Origin: Hyphomicrobium sp. ghe19
Lineage (GTDB): Bacteria; Pseudomonadota; Alphaproteobacteria; Rhizobiales; Hyphomicrobiaceae
Reading direction: 5' to 3'
Length of the DNA stretch: 64,000 nucleotides
NCBI RefSeq assembly: GCF_902712875.1
Contig: NZ_LR743509.1
Location: forward strand, 1,550,001-1,614,000
Both the position numbers and the translations under genes were made by a program. The first letter of the stretch is position 1, and each line of letters begins with the position of its first letter. The notes below the pieces were generated by a model, which was not told the DNA's origin, did not search any database, and saw only the letters and a program-made list of their open reading frames with translations. Below are positions 54,778 to 63,726 of this stretch, piece by piece.

Positions 54778-55002
54778 CAATCGGGGCTCACGGGCAATTG
54801 GTTTGTCTGCTGCCAAAGTTGCGCTTGAGCTTCCCTAATTAAACGTGGGATTAATATCCGGGGGCAAGTGTTTGTGCCGTGTAAAGTGCAGCATTTTCGA
54901 ACAATCTTTGCACCAGCGCGCACATTCTTGAGGCAGGGCTGACACCGGGCGTTTGAGTTTGATAGGAACGTCGGAATAATTGAGATCGAGGGAGACTCGA
55001 CG

Positions 55003-55695
55003 TTGAGCACTGAAAGCAGTTCGCCGGCTACCGCGCGGAAACGTCGGAAACCGGCGTCAAAAGCGCCGAGCCAACAGCGCGTTGTTCGCGCAGGACGTCC
55101 GAGATTCGATGTTGCTTCACCCGATGCGGAGAAGAAGATCTGCGCGGTTGCGCTCGATCTTTTTGCCGATCGCGGGTTTTCATTGGTCACGACGAAGGAC
55201 ATCGCAGATGCGACCGGCTTCAATCCCGCGCTGATCTATTATTATTTCGGAAGCAAGGAAGAGCTGTTCCGCCGTGCCGTAACTCTTGCCGTGGAAAGGG
55301 CGTTCGAGCAGTTTCGCTTGTCGCGGGAAGGCTTGGAGCGTCCTCGCGACATCATCTACGGGTGGCTCGATATTCACGTGAAGGAGTACAGAACGATATC
55401 GAATCTCATCAAGATCGCTATCGACTATGCCAAGATATCGAAACGCAACGTGCGAATCGACGAGGCGATAAGGCGGTTCTATCTTGACGAAAGGGATGTG
55501 TTGAAGGCGGCGCTTGCCGCGGGCATTGCGCGGGGCGATTTCCGCAATGTCGATGTCGAAGAGACGGCGAGCTTCATCTCGACTTTTCTCGACGGCGTTT
55601 GTGCGCGTGCGATGATACTGAAGGATTTCGACCCGATCGTCGCGATTGGAGAGCTCCGGTCGTTCTTGAATACGCATTTGAAGCGGAAAAAGTGA
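55003..55695 (+). CDS. TetR-family regulator
   Basis: 230 residues from TTG 55003 with GGGAGA upstream. After a disordered Arg/Lys/Ala-rich stretch of about 30 residues comes the TetR helix-turn-helix: ALDLFADRGFSLVTTKDIADATGFNPALIYYYFGSKEELF. The C-terminal two thirds is the ligand-binding helical part. It is divergent from the ABC/glnT operon and followed by an MBL hydrolase gene, so it probably represses one or both. Confidence 0.93.
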   Translation: MSTESSSPATARKRRKPASKAPSQQRVVRAGRPRFDVASPDAEKKICAVALDLFADRGFSLVTTKDIADATGFNPALIYYYFGSKEELFRRAVTLAVERAFEQFRLSREGLERPRDIIYGWLDIHVKEYRTISNLIKIAIDYAKISKRNVRIDEAIRRFYLDERDVLKAALAAGIARGDFRNVDVEETASFISTFLDGVCARAMILKDFDPIVAIGELRSFLNTHLKRKK

Positions 55696-55742
55696 GCGTT
55701 CTGCGCATAGGTAACTCGCTGTTGCATGATGGAGAGGGACCG

Positions 55743-56648
55743 ATGGAGACAGTGCCTGAGACGCTGAGGGTACTGCAACTCGGCAAGAATCTGGTTGCCT
55801 TCTATGATGGCCGCGTGCCGGGCAGGCGCTACCATTCGTCTGAGCCGAATTGGCTCGATGACGGCGGTTACGCGCTTGGCATTTGCAGCTATGCGGTTGT
55901 CGATGGCGCGTCGGCGGTTGTTTACGATACGCATCTTTCTCTCGCGCATGCACGGGCCATCAGGCAGGAGCTCGAAGCTCGCGGTGTTCGCGATATCCGA
56001 GTTGTGCTGAGCCATTGGCATCTGGATCACGTCGCGGGCAACGCAGTTTTTGATGACTGTGAAATTATCGCGTGCGAGGAAACCGCGCGTTTGCTGATCG
56101 ATAAGAAGAAAGCGATCGAGGACGGAACGCTCGATGGGTTGCCGGGAATATCACCGCTCGTTCTGCCGACGACGACGTTCTCCGGCGGATTTGATTTGAG
56201 CTGCGGCGATGTCGGAATCGAATTGCGGCCGCTCGATATTCACAGCCGTGACGGCGTCGCGATGTGCTTGCCAGGAGACGGGACATTGCTCGCCGGGGAC
56301 ACGCTCGAAGATACGGTCACGTATGTCGACGAGCCTGACCGTCTGGTGCAGCATCTTGATGGGCTAGCAGAGCTGGCGACTTGGGATTTCTCGCGCATTC
56401 TTCCGAACCACGGTGCGCCCGAACGTATTCTTGGGGCGGGCTACGATGCTGGTTTGATCGACGCGACGCGCATTTATGTCGAACGTCTGATCGCGGCCGG
56501 GGAGGACGACCATCTCGCGGTGCTGCCTCTCAAAGCTTTTCTCGCCGAGCCATTGGCGGATGGTGCGATCAGCTATTTCGAACCTTATGAGGCTGTTCAT
56601 CGGACGAACATTGCGAAGGTTCGGGCGTTAACACGGGCAGGCGGCTGA
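55743..56648 (+). CDS. Metallo-beta-lactamase-fold hydrolase
   Basis: 301 residues from ATG 55743 (GAGAGGGACCG upstream); the frame open further left overlaps the TetR gene. The metal motif is SHWHLDH (HxHxDH), with AGDTLED supplying the bridging Asp and PNHGAPERI the third His. The early VVDGASAVVYDTHLS is typical. Substrate not deducible; by position it may act on the compound handled by the amide/glnT operon. Confidence 0.88.
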   Translation: METVPETLRVLQLGKNLVAFYDGRVPGRRYHSSEPNWLDDGGYALGICSYAVVDGASAVVYDTHLSLAHARAIRQELEARGVRDIRVVLSHWHLDHVAGNAVFDDCEIIACEETARLLIDKKKAIEDGTLDGLPGISPLVLPTTTFSGGFDLSCGDVGIELRPLDIHSRDGVAMCLPGDGTLLAGDTLEDTVTYVDEPDRLVQHLDGLAELATWDFSRILPNHGAPERILGAGYDAGLIDATRIYVERLIAAGEDDHLAVLPLKAFLAEPLADGAISYFEPYEAVHRTNIAKVRALTRAGG

Positions 56649-56821
56649 CGCCGGAAGCAAGGTCGGCCGTCTACTTATGTTTCGCGCGTGGATGATCGTC
56701 GCGTGCGGGGTTGATGTAGAAAAATGCGAGCTTTTGCAGATCTCCGATAATATTGTCATTATAGAGCCGATTGGAGGAATCCTCGAGCTGCTGTTTGCCA
56801 TGCTTTCGTTGGGGACCGTAA

Positions 56822-57271
56822 ATGGAGACTCGCGCCGATCCCTTCGACCTCGAACGGTTCGTCAATGCTCAAGCGGACAGTTTCGCGCGTGCGGTCAGGG
56901 AGCTCGCAGCCGGCAAAAAGCAGTCGCACTGGATGTGGTACGTTTTTCCGCAGCTGCGCGGGCTCGGCTCAAGCGCTATGTCGGAGAAATTCGGCATTGG
57001 AAGTTATGAGGAAGCTTTGGCCTACATTGGCCATCCGGTCCTCGGGCCGCGCCTTGCTCAGGTGACGGCCCTCATGCTCGATCACAGAGACAAATCTCTG
57101 ATCGATATTCTGGGCACGCCCGACAATCTAAAGTTCCATTCGTCGATGACGCTGTTCGCGTCGGTGACGAGTCACGAGAGTATCTACGCGCGTGCGCTCT
57201 ATACGTTCTGCAACGGGCCCGACCGAAAGACACTCGCGCTTCTGGGTAAAATAAGCAGAGACGCAGGATGA
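56822..57271 (+). CDS. DUF1810-family protein
   Basis: 149 residues matching DUF1810 along its length: FDLERFVNAQ, WMWYVFPQLRGLGSSAMSEKFGI, YLGHPVLGPRL-type block (reads YIGHPVLGPRL) and FHSSMTLFASV. E. coli YcfA/CRP-like or clp-associated roles have been suggested for relatives, but no activity is established. Stands alone after the MBL gene. Confidence 0.93.
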   Translation: METRADPFDLERFVNAQADSFARAVRELAAGKKQSHWMWYVFPQLRGLGSSAMSEKFGIGSYEEALAYIGHPVLGPRLAQVTALMLDHRDKSLIDILGTPDNLKFHSSMTLFASVTSHESIYARALYTFCNGPDRKTLALLGKISRDAG

Positions 57272-57309
57272 TGAGCAGGCTGAGTGGCGCGGCATCGCTC
57301 AGACTCTTC

Positions 57310-57584
57310 CTAGGGATTGGATTGGACCTCGACAAAATCGCCTGCGCTGTCTGCCACGTAGACCTTGAGATCGGGTCGCTCCCTCGCGATGCGAAGAGCG
57401 AGAGGCCGCGCCTCGGCCTGATGGGTTCGATGCTGCTCATCCGACCATAGGGATCATTACCGTTCAATGACGAAGTGGAGGCATCCGCCCAGGCGTTGAG
57501 GGATGCCGATAGGTCCGGCGAGAGTTCGAGCTGTTCCGGGGAAAATCTCCGTAAAGGTGCTCGTCCATGGTCGACCAACCCCAA
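57310..57584 (-). pseudogene. Frameshifted conserved hypothetical (two-frame gene)
   Basis: Read leftward, the first part (LVDHGRAPLRRFSPEQLELSP to NDPYGRMSSIEP) and the second part (HQAEARPLALRIARERPDLKV to DFVEVQSNP, stop at 57310) lie in different frames and join near 57421-57430 by one lost base. Joined, they give about 95 residues that resemble a small rhizobial family I cannot name (start DHGxxPL, end ELPxLKV-type). The upstream start is unclear. Probably an inactivated gene, or a sequencing error. Confidence 0.6.
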
Positions 57585-57775
57585 GGCTATTTCGGTCAGG
57601 CTCGTTGATCCTCACGTTGACACTTGGCGATCCGAGACGGCAGTGGGGCACGCGGAGCGCGCTCCAATGTTTGCATCAATAGAGAAAGCCCGCTTTTAGA
57701 TTATCTTTATCACCGCGAGTCTTTCTTGTGTGAAGAGCGATCGTGCGAGAACAGTAGCAAACGCCGGAGGCTGCA

Positions 57776-58222
57776 ATGGGCCGGACCCACCAGCCAGGAC
57801 AGAGCGAATTCAAAGCGACGCTGCCTGAAGATATCGACTGGAAGCCTTTCGCGGCGTTTCCGTTATCGGTCCGGCTTGCTGTCGTCGTTGGGCAGCCTGC
57901 GGAGGCAGCGCCGTACGTGATAAGGGTGAAGGTCCCATCCGGCATAAAGCTGATGCCGCATCGGCATCCGGAGGACCGAGTCTACACGGTCATCTCGGGT
58001 ATTTTTTACATAGGCCTCGGTGACCAATTCGACGACGACAAGTTGCAAGCCTATCCGCCTGGCAGCGTCGTTGTTCTACCCGGTGACACATCTCACTTTC
58101 ATTGGGCAAAATCCGGTGAATACGTCACTCAGGTAACGGCCGTCGGTCCGCTGGGTCTGGAATATTTGGATCCCAACGACGATCCACGTAACAGAAGCGA
58201 TCGTCGAGACGATCGTGATTGA
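57776..58222 (+). CDS. Cupin-domain protein
   Basis: 148 residues; GGAGG 5 bases before ATG 57776. The first cupin motif is PSGIKLMPHRHPEDRVYTVISGIFYIGLG (His-x-His and Glu-like position) and the second is YPPGSVVVLPGDTSHFHWAK with His. A metal-binding jelly-roll fold is expected, of unknown reaction. The last 20 residues are charged (NDDPRNRSDRRDDRD). Isolated gene. Confidence 0.88.
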   Translation: MGRTHQPGQSEFKATLPEDIDWKPFAAFPLSVRLAVVVGQPAEAAPYVIRVKVPSGIKLMPHRHPEDRVYTVISGIFYIGLGDQFDDDKLQAYPPGSVVVLPGDTSHFHWAKSGEYVTQVTAVGPLGLEYLDPNDDPRNRSDRRDDRD

Positions 58223-58436
58223 TCAACTGCACGGTTGAATTCTGTCTGAAGACAGCGGGTTGGGCCTGCACTCCGGCCTCGCTCGCAGGCGGCTGTTGGT
58301 TCCGTTTGCGGCGGAATTTGTGTTTGCCGTGTCACAAGTGCGATCAATCCGTGAGGTGGCGGATCATCCGGAGGCGGCGTCAATTCCGGCCGCCTTATCC
58401 TCGTGCTAATTCTTTCCCGGAGAATTTGGGGGGGGA

Positions 58437-58793
58437 ATGATGCGACGCACGTTGGCTGCTGGTTTAGCCGCGACTGGACTGGTTGTTTTTCTTTCCGCGG
58501 GATGCGCCGGTCTGGCTTCGATCGGTCAAACCGCGGCTGATAAAATTCAGATTGTCGAGGGCAGCCCATCGCGGAAATACAAGGTCATCAAAGCGCTCGC
58601 CGTTTCGATCAAGAAGGGCCATCCACAATACGCCTACGCAGACTCAAACAATGTTCGCTGGGAAATGCAAAAACAGGCGTTGGCCTTGGGCGCCGATGCC
58701 GTAATCAACGTCAAGTACGATGACGCACCAATGGGGCTGTGGGACTGGGGCAGCGTGAGTGGGACGGGCTTGGCCGTGAAGTATCTAGAATAG
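58437..58793 (+). CDS. Lipoprotein with YbjQ/RcsF-like fold
   Basis: 118 residues. A signal peptide with lipobox LSAGC (Cys near residue 23) predicts lipid anchoring. The mature part KYKVIKALAVSIKKG, MQKQALALGADAVINVKYD and SGTGLAVKYLE resembles the YbjQ/UPF0145 heavy-metal-binding fold, used as a sensor domain by RcsF. GGGGGGGAATGATG precedes the start, so ATG 58440 is an alternative. It may sense envelope stress, but no partner gene is near. Confidence 0.75.
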   Translation: MMRRTLAAGLAATGLVVFLSAGCAGLASIGQTAADKIQIVEGSPSRKYKVIKALAVSIKKGHPQYAYADSNNVRWEMQKQALALGADAVINVKYDDAPMGLWDWGSVSGTGLAVKYLE

Positions 58794-59160
58794 GAAACCT
58801 ACCAGCGGGGCGGTTGGTTTGTCTGGAGCTTTCAGATCAGCCAAAAGGGGATATCTAAAAAGATACCCCCTGTCTGCAATATAGACACGTGCCGAAATAT
58901 TAATACAGTATGCTGATTGCTGTAATGCCTCGTGCTGTCACGTTCAACTGACAAACTGTCAACTTCTGTGGATAACTTTGCCGGGTTCGATCCTTCTGCT
59001 GTTAAAGTGGACCAACGGCTTCTCAATTGAGAAACATACACGAAGCAGCGAGGTTGCTCGATAGCGCGGAGCTCGCCGAGTAACCGGCGTCTTTGCTCCG
59101 GTTATCATCCGAGGCTCCGAGATTTAAGCCGGCCACTATCGGGTGGCCGACCTTGATGTC
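58794..59160. other. Intergenic with one hairpin
   Basis: About 370 bases without a gene. A hairpin GGGG(A)TATCT-AAAA-AGATACCCC lies at 58847-58869, 54 bases after the lipoprotein gene, and may end its transcript. The rest is AT-rich and shows no RNA or protein signal. Confidence 0.5.
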
Positions 59161-59415
59161 TCAGTTCGCGGGCGGCGAAGCGTAGACCAACGGTACATTT
59201 AGAGACCGTACGGCTTCGCAGAAATCGACGGTGGCTGTGTCGCGAGCGAACTCAATCACAACGGTATCAATTTTCTTCCGTCGCAGCAGCGTCAATGCAG
59301 CGGCATAGGTGTTGAAGACGTGGGCTGTGGCTCCGTTATCGAGAAGCGCGTTTCTGATGTGGGGAACGCAGCCAGGCGTAGACACGATAATTACGGAGGT
59401 GGTTGGGAGAGACAT
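59161..59415 (-). CDS. Small response-regulator-receiver-like protein
   Basis: 84 residues. The beta-alpha pattern (TSVIIVSTPGCVPHIRNALLDNGATAHVFNTYAAALTLLRRKKIDTVVIEFA) follows a receiver domain through strand 3, but the protein is only about two thirds of one. The phosphoacceptor Asp position reads Glu (VVIEF), so phosphorylation is unlikely. Such short orphan receivers occur in Rhizobiales. Preceded by a region without other genes. Confidence 0.65.
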   Translation of the reverse strand: MSLPTTSVIIVSTPGCVPHIRNALLDNGATAHVFNTYAAALTLLRRKKIDTVVIEFARDTATVDFCEAVRSLNVPLVYASPPAN

Positions 59416-59603
59416 TGAATGGGCTACCTTTAAATCAATTAAACACTAAATATTCTCGCGCCGAACCATCCCCCCTCACGCCACATCAAACGACATTTTC
59501 GTGTAGCATTTGCGACAAGCGAGGTTGTGGTGATGATGCGTCGCACGCTGATTAACTCCTGCGTTGGCCACGCATCACCTTCATCGGAATTCTGGACGCG
59601 ACC

Positions 59604-62187
59604 CTAAAACTTGAGCTTCATGCCGCCGTAAGCCGCGAATGGCATTGCGGGGACGATGGTTCGTGCGTCGGTGAAATCGATCGTGCCGAGAGAGGCTTCG
59701 GAGCCTTCCTCCGTGTCGAAATAGTTTCCGAAAGTTCCGTAGTGGTGGTCGAAGAGATTGTTGATCAACCCATAAATCTGGATGTGATTGGTGATGTCAT
59801 ATGACGTGTGAAGGTTGACCTGCGCATATCCTGCCAGTGGTTTGTTCAGGTTCGACTCGTCACCGAAGAAGACCTGATCGCTTGCCGCGACGAGGTCCGA
59901 ACCGAATTTCCATTTCGGCGTCAGCCAATAATCAAACCCCGCTTTGAAGCGGTGGCGAGGTACGCCAGGGAGCCTGTCGCCCGGACGCACATTGATGCAG
60001 TTCTCGGTCGCATCGCCGGAGCAGGGCACAACGTCGGGTGATGGGTTGTTCGGCGACGCGAGTTCCAGCGACGACTGAAATGTCGGATCGATGAACGCAT
60101 AGTTTGCATAGAGGAACAGTCGCTGCGTCTGGTAGCTGATCGAAGCTTCAATGCCTTGACGCAGCGTGTCGCCGGCATTTTGGAAGAAGCCACGTCCGGA
60201 CGTCGGGGAGGCAACGCTAATGATATCGTCTTGATTGAGCGTTCTGAAGAGTCCGAAGCTCCAGTCGATCTTGTCGGTCCTCAGCGCGTTTGACGTTTCG
60301 CCGCGGAATCCGACTTCGCCCGTACGCGACACCACCTGTTTCAGCGGAGGATCGCCGGTAAGGAAGCTCTCGATGAGGCATGGATTGTCAGGGTCGGCGC
60401 AAGCAAGTTCTGCCGGCGTCGGTGCGCGGTTAGCCTCGGCGTAGCTCGTGTAAAAGGTCAGCCCTTTTGACAGCTGGTAGGTTAGGCCGCCCATTGGGTT
60501 GAAGCGCTGATACGTATGCGACCCGTTCAAGAACGGATCGTCGCCGGTTTTGTCTTCCAAAGTCACTCTTGCGAAATTATAGCGTCCGCCGACAGTCAGG
60601 CTGAGCCGATCAGTGACGTCAAAGGTATCGGTGAAATAGACGCCGTAATAATCGTTGGTCGTCGTCAGACTGCGTGGCGAGATATCATCCGGCCCCGTCA
60701 AGTCGATGCCAAGAGGCGAGATGGTGAAGTCCGGTCCGAATGCGCCAAGGCTACTCCTTGCCCCGTAAGCGACATGACCGTGATCGATGCTGCCGCCGAT
60801 CAGGAACTGGTTGTTGTGGTCGAAAAGCTTTGCTTTTTCGACAGCCTGCAGCGACCCGCCGAAACTGTCGGCATTTTGAGATGTCCGATCCAGCGATCCC
60901 AACGGAGCGCCGCCGCCGACGGACGAAGGCACCGGACCGCTTGTGGAGGTCAACGGTTCGCCATCAAGACAAAGAACGTTGCCGCACGCCTCCAACTCCA
61001 AAATATTGCCGTCGGTATGGGCCTGCTGGAAATGGCGGTAATACGGCGACGCCGGAGAACGTGAGCGTATTCGTTGCCTTCACGGACCCATTGATCGAGA
61101 CCATCTCCATGTCGTTCTGGGTGGTCTGCGGATTGGTATAGACGCGATTCCAGCCCTCATCGAGCAATTCAACGGGCGCAGCTGTTACAGCGCCAACGAA
61201 GTTATCGGCGCCAGTGAAATTGACATGGAACTCGGCCTCACGATTCTTGAATCCGAGGTCGGCGTACATGCGGTGAACTTCGGCGGGTGAAAATTGGCGC
61301 CAGCCGTTGTCATTGATGTCCTCGGCCGCAATGAACATGGCCCAGTTGCCGCTTTGCGCGCCGGCCGCTCCCGAGCCTTGGATGCGCCCGAACGAACCGC
61401 CGCGAACGTCGAATTCCGCGCCCTGGAAATTGAAGCCGTCTCGCATGTCGACGCTGATCGCACCGCCGATGGCGTTCAATCCGAACACCGGGTTGCTGCC
61501 CATCACCGTCATGCTGGAAACGGCGTTCGATGGCAGGAAATCCCAATTGACGATGTCGCCGAACGCCTCGTTGATGCGGACGCCGTTTTGATAGACGGCT
61601 AAGCCTTGCGGCACACCGTTGACAGGCGAGGATGAAAATCCACGATATTGCACATCGGTTTGAAACTCATTGCCCTGCAGGTCGCTGACGATCACGCCAG
61701 GCACGCGTGCTTGCAAAACGTCCTGAGCGGTCACCGCGCCAGTGCGTTGAATATCCGCTGCCGTCGTGCTGGCGACGCCGTTCGGAACTTTTTCGAGAGG
61801 AATTTCGCTTCCCACGACAGGGGACATCTTTATCTGAGATGGCTCAGCCGCTTCGATCGCGGCTGGGCTTGGCGGAGGCAGTGGCGTGGTCGGCTCGCTC
61901 TTTGGTTTGGCGGCCTGCTTGACGGGCTTGGGTTGGGCTTTGGGTTGTTGCTGAATCACTTCCACATCCGGCAACGTCGTGCCCGGAGCGGCGGCTTGTC
62001 CTGGCGTTGTCGATTGCGAAGCCGGTGATCCGGCCGATGGCGCTTGTGCGGGGGGCGTCTGGCTGCTCGGAGGATTGGCGGTCGTCGTTGCCCCGCCAGT
62101 GTCTTGAGCCAGAACGGCGGATGATCCGAACATCACGCATGCGAGCGCCACTGCTGGCGCCATGGTGACCATGCGCGTTGACATCAA
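59604..62187 (-). pseudogene. TonB-dependent receptor interrupted by a frameshift
   Basis: The N-terminal part (62187 to about 61045) has a signal peptide, a long Pro/Gln/Ala-rich linker, a TonB-box-like DVEVIQQQ and a plug domain (YRGFSSSPVNGVPQGLAVYQNGVRINEAF, NPVFGLNAIGGAISV). The C-terminal part (to 59604) is a barrel ending in KLKF. A one-base insertion near 61041-61050 switches frame: read without it, GVAYYRHFQQAH continues smoothly into the second part. The joined product would be about 860 residues, normal for the family. Either inactivated or a base-calling error; ligand not recognised. Confidence 0.85.
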
Positions 62188-62507
62188 CGACCCCCTGCTC
62201 CAGGAGCCGTATCACTGGACCATTGCCTCGGCAGTGACCCGGCAATCGCGACTCTTGTTCCCAGTATCAGGAAAAGTTCTTGAGCATATTAGGTCAATCT
62301 TCCCGGCACCCTGCAGAACTTGTTCCGATTGAAGGTGTTGCGGAATTGCTACTTTCGAGCCGATGCAGGAAAACGGCTGATGTTAATCGGGAAAAAATCC
62401 CGACAGAACGAACGTCAGCCGTTCAGCGTACGACGACGCAAATCGCACTCGTCGGTTCAAAGCCATTTTCGGCAATTTCGGAGAGCAGCCTGAATTATTG
62501 AAATCAC

Positions 62508-62582
62508 TGGTGCCGGCTGTAGGATTTGAACCTACGACCCCCTGATTACAAATCAGGTGCACTACCACTGTGCTAAGCCGGC
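62508..62582 (-). tRNA. tRNA-Thr(TGT)
   Basis: 75 bases including encoded CCA. The acceptor GCCGGCT pairs with AGCCGGC, the anticodon stem CCTGA/TCAGG encloses the loop TTTGTAA with anticodon TGT, and the T loop is TTCAAAT. It reads Thr ACA codons. Confidence 0.96.
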
Positions 62583-62733
62583 TTGCCAACGTTACGGCGT
62601 CGCCCGGGCGGGCGCGTCATTTTGGCTGCGTCGTGTCAGGAGATGTCTGACGTCGCGCAGGCGCTTGATACTCGACGGGGAGGGTGGTGTGCAAGCGCCC
62701 TGCCGCATCTCCGGTGACGCGGGCCGATCGGAC

Positions 62734-62764
62734 AAAAAAAGAAGCAGAGATCGCTCTCTGCTTC
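62734..62764 (-). terminator. Rho-independent terminator of the His-rich protein gene
   Basis: On the minus strand, GAAGCAGAGA-GCGA-TCTCTGCTTC (a 10-base perfect stem, 62741-62764) is followed by a run of seven T (62740-62734). It lies 27 bases after the stop at 62791. Confidence 0.9.
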
Positions 62765-62790
62765 CTCTGCTTACCGTTGGAAGCGAGCCC

Positions 62791-63087
62791 TCACGGGCAC
62801 CACCAGACCGGTCCGATCGCCATGCAACCACGACGGCTCCAGTCGCCAGGGCGCTTGTTATAGCGATGCCACCCATGGGGAGGACCCTTGCGGTGCCGCT
62901 TATGATAGTAGGGCTTTTTCCCGTAATTTTTGCCGTGAACGTTTCCGTGATCGTTCCGGTAGTCGACGTGCTGGATCGCAGTTGAAGCTGCGACATGTGC
63001 AGGTGCACCTACTGTGATTGCCGATGCAGATGTCGCCGAAATTATCGACGCAGCCACCGCCGACAGCGCGATGCTTTTGATACCCAA
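62791..63087 (-). CDS. Small secreted His-rich protein
   Basis: 98 residues from TTG 63087, chosen because GGGAGAAC lies 7 bases before it. A signal peptide ends near SATSASA (about residue 23). The mature part is rich in His, Gly, Lys and Tyr (HGNVHGKNYGKKPYYHKRHRKG) and ends with RRGCMAIGPVWWCP, a two-Cys C-terminal motif I recall from short rhizobial secreted proteins. Metal binding is plausible. It has its own terminator, so it is likely a single-gene transcript. Confidence 0.75.
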   Translation of the reverse strand: MGIKSIALSAVAASIISATSASAITVGAPAHVAASTAIQHVDYRNDHGNVHGKNYGKKPYYHKRHRKGPPHGWHRYNKRPGDWSRRGCMAIGPVWWCP

Positions 63088-63152
63088 GGTTGTTCTCCCG
63101 ATTTCCACATAACGAACCTGCCTCAACGCGCTAGGTTCTCTTTGGTTCCGTT

Positions 63153-63377
63153 ATGAACCTGACTGACGCCATACGGGATACGTGCGCGGAATATCAACTC
63201 ATTCCGAATTGGACACTGACGCAGAGCATCATTCTTGGCGTCGACTATGAGCACATCGATTTCAACAGCATCGAATCGAACCCATCGCTGTCGGCAATCG
63301 CCCCATTCGACCGAAGAAGAATTTTGCCGCGAACCAGATCGATCAGTTCGGCGAAATCGGCACAGCCGCGCTTTTAG
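63153..63377 (+). pseudogene. Possible outer-membrane-protein fragment
   Basis: A 74-residue frame whose first half (AEYQLIPNWTLTQSIILGVDYEHIDFNSIESN) looks like the late strands of an Omp25-type barrel, but with no barrel gene before it and a non-barrel tail. It is probably debris of a lost gene. The opposite-strand frame (63123-63401) is not more convincing. Confidence 0.3.
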
Positions 63378-63526
63378 AGCGGCAAAGCAGGCGGATTGCA
63401 ATTGCGGAGGGGCCGCTTGCCGAAGAAAATCAAGCGGTTGTGCGATGCTTTGCTTCCTGTTCAGACCGGCAGTGCGAAGCTAGTTCGGAACGTGGTACAA
63501 TCAAGCTGACGAGAGGAGGTAAGGGC

Positions 63527-63715
63527 ATGCAGTTCACCGTGGGTTTCAAGTCGGAAGGAAAGCTCGGGCATGTCCTCATCGACGGTGACGATGCCCTCGT
63601 GGCCGCGCTCAAACTGAAGGCCAAGTGTCCAGCGGCGACCATCATGTATGTACGGCCGCGAAACCGGCGCGGGGACAATCGTCATCCGCCGTTGCCAGCT
63701 CTTTCGCCGAACTGA
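63527..63715 (+). CDS. Small conserved hypothetical protein
   Basis: 62 residues from ATG 63527 with AGGAGG 8 bases before it; the longer frame to the left lacks a site. The sequence VGFKSEGKLGHVLIDGDDALVAALKLKAKCPAATIMYV, then RPRNRRGDNRHPP, is like a short protein I recall from Rhizobiales genomes, of unknown function. No membrane segment. Confidence 0.7.
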   Translation: MQFTVGFKSEGKLGHVLIDGDDALVAALKLKAKCPAATIMYVRPRNRRGDNRHPPLPALSPN

Positions 63716-63726
63716 TTTAGATCAGA

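Noticed and set aside
57268..57450. Rightward 60-residue frame
   Set aside because: Lies opposite the frameshifted leftward gene, whose second part looks far more protein-like.
63123..63401. Leftward frame opposite the barrel-like fragment
   Set aside because: Cys/Arg/Ser mix without recognised motif and no ribosome site.
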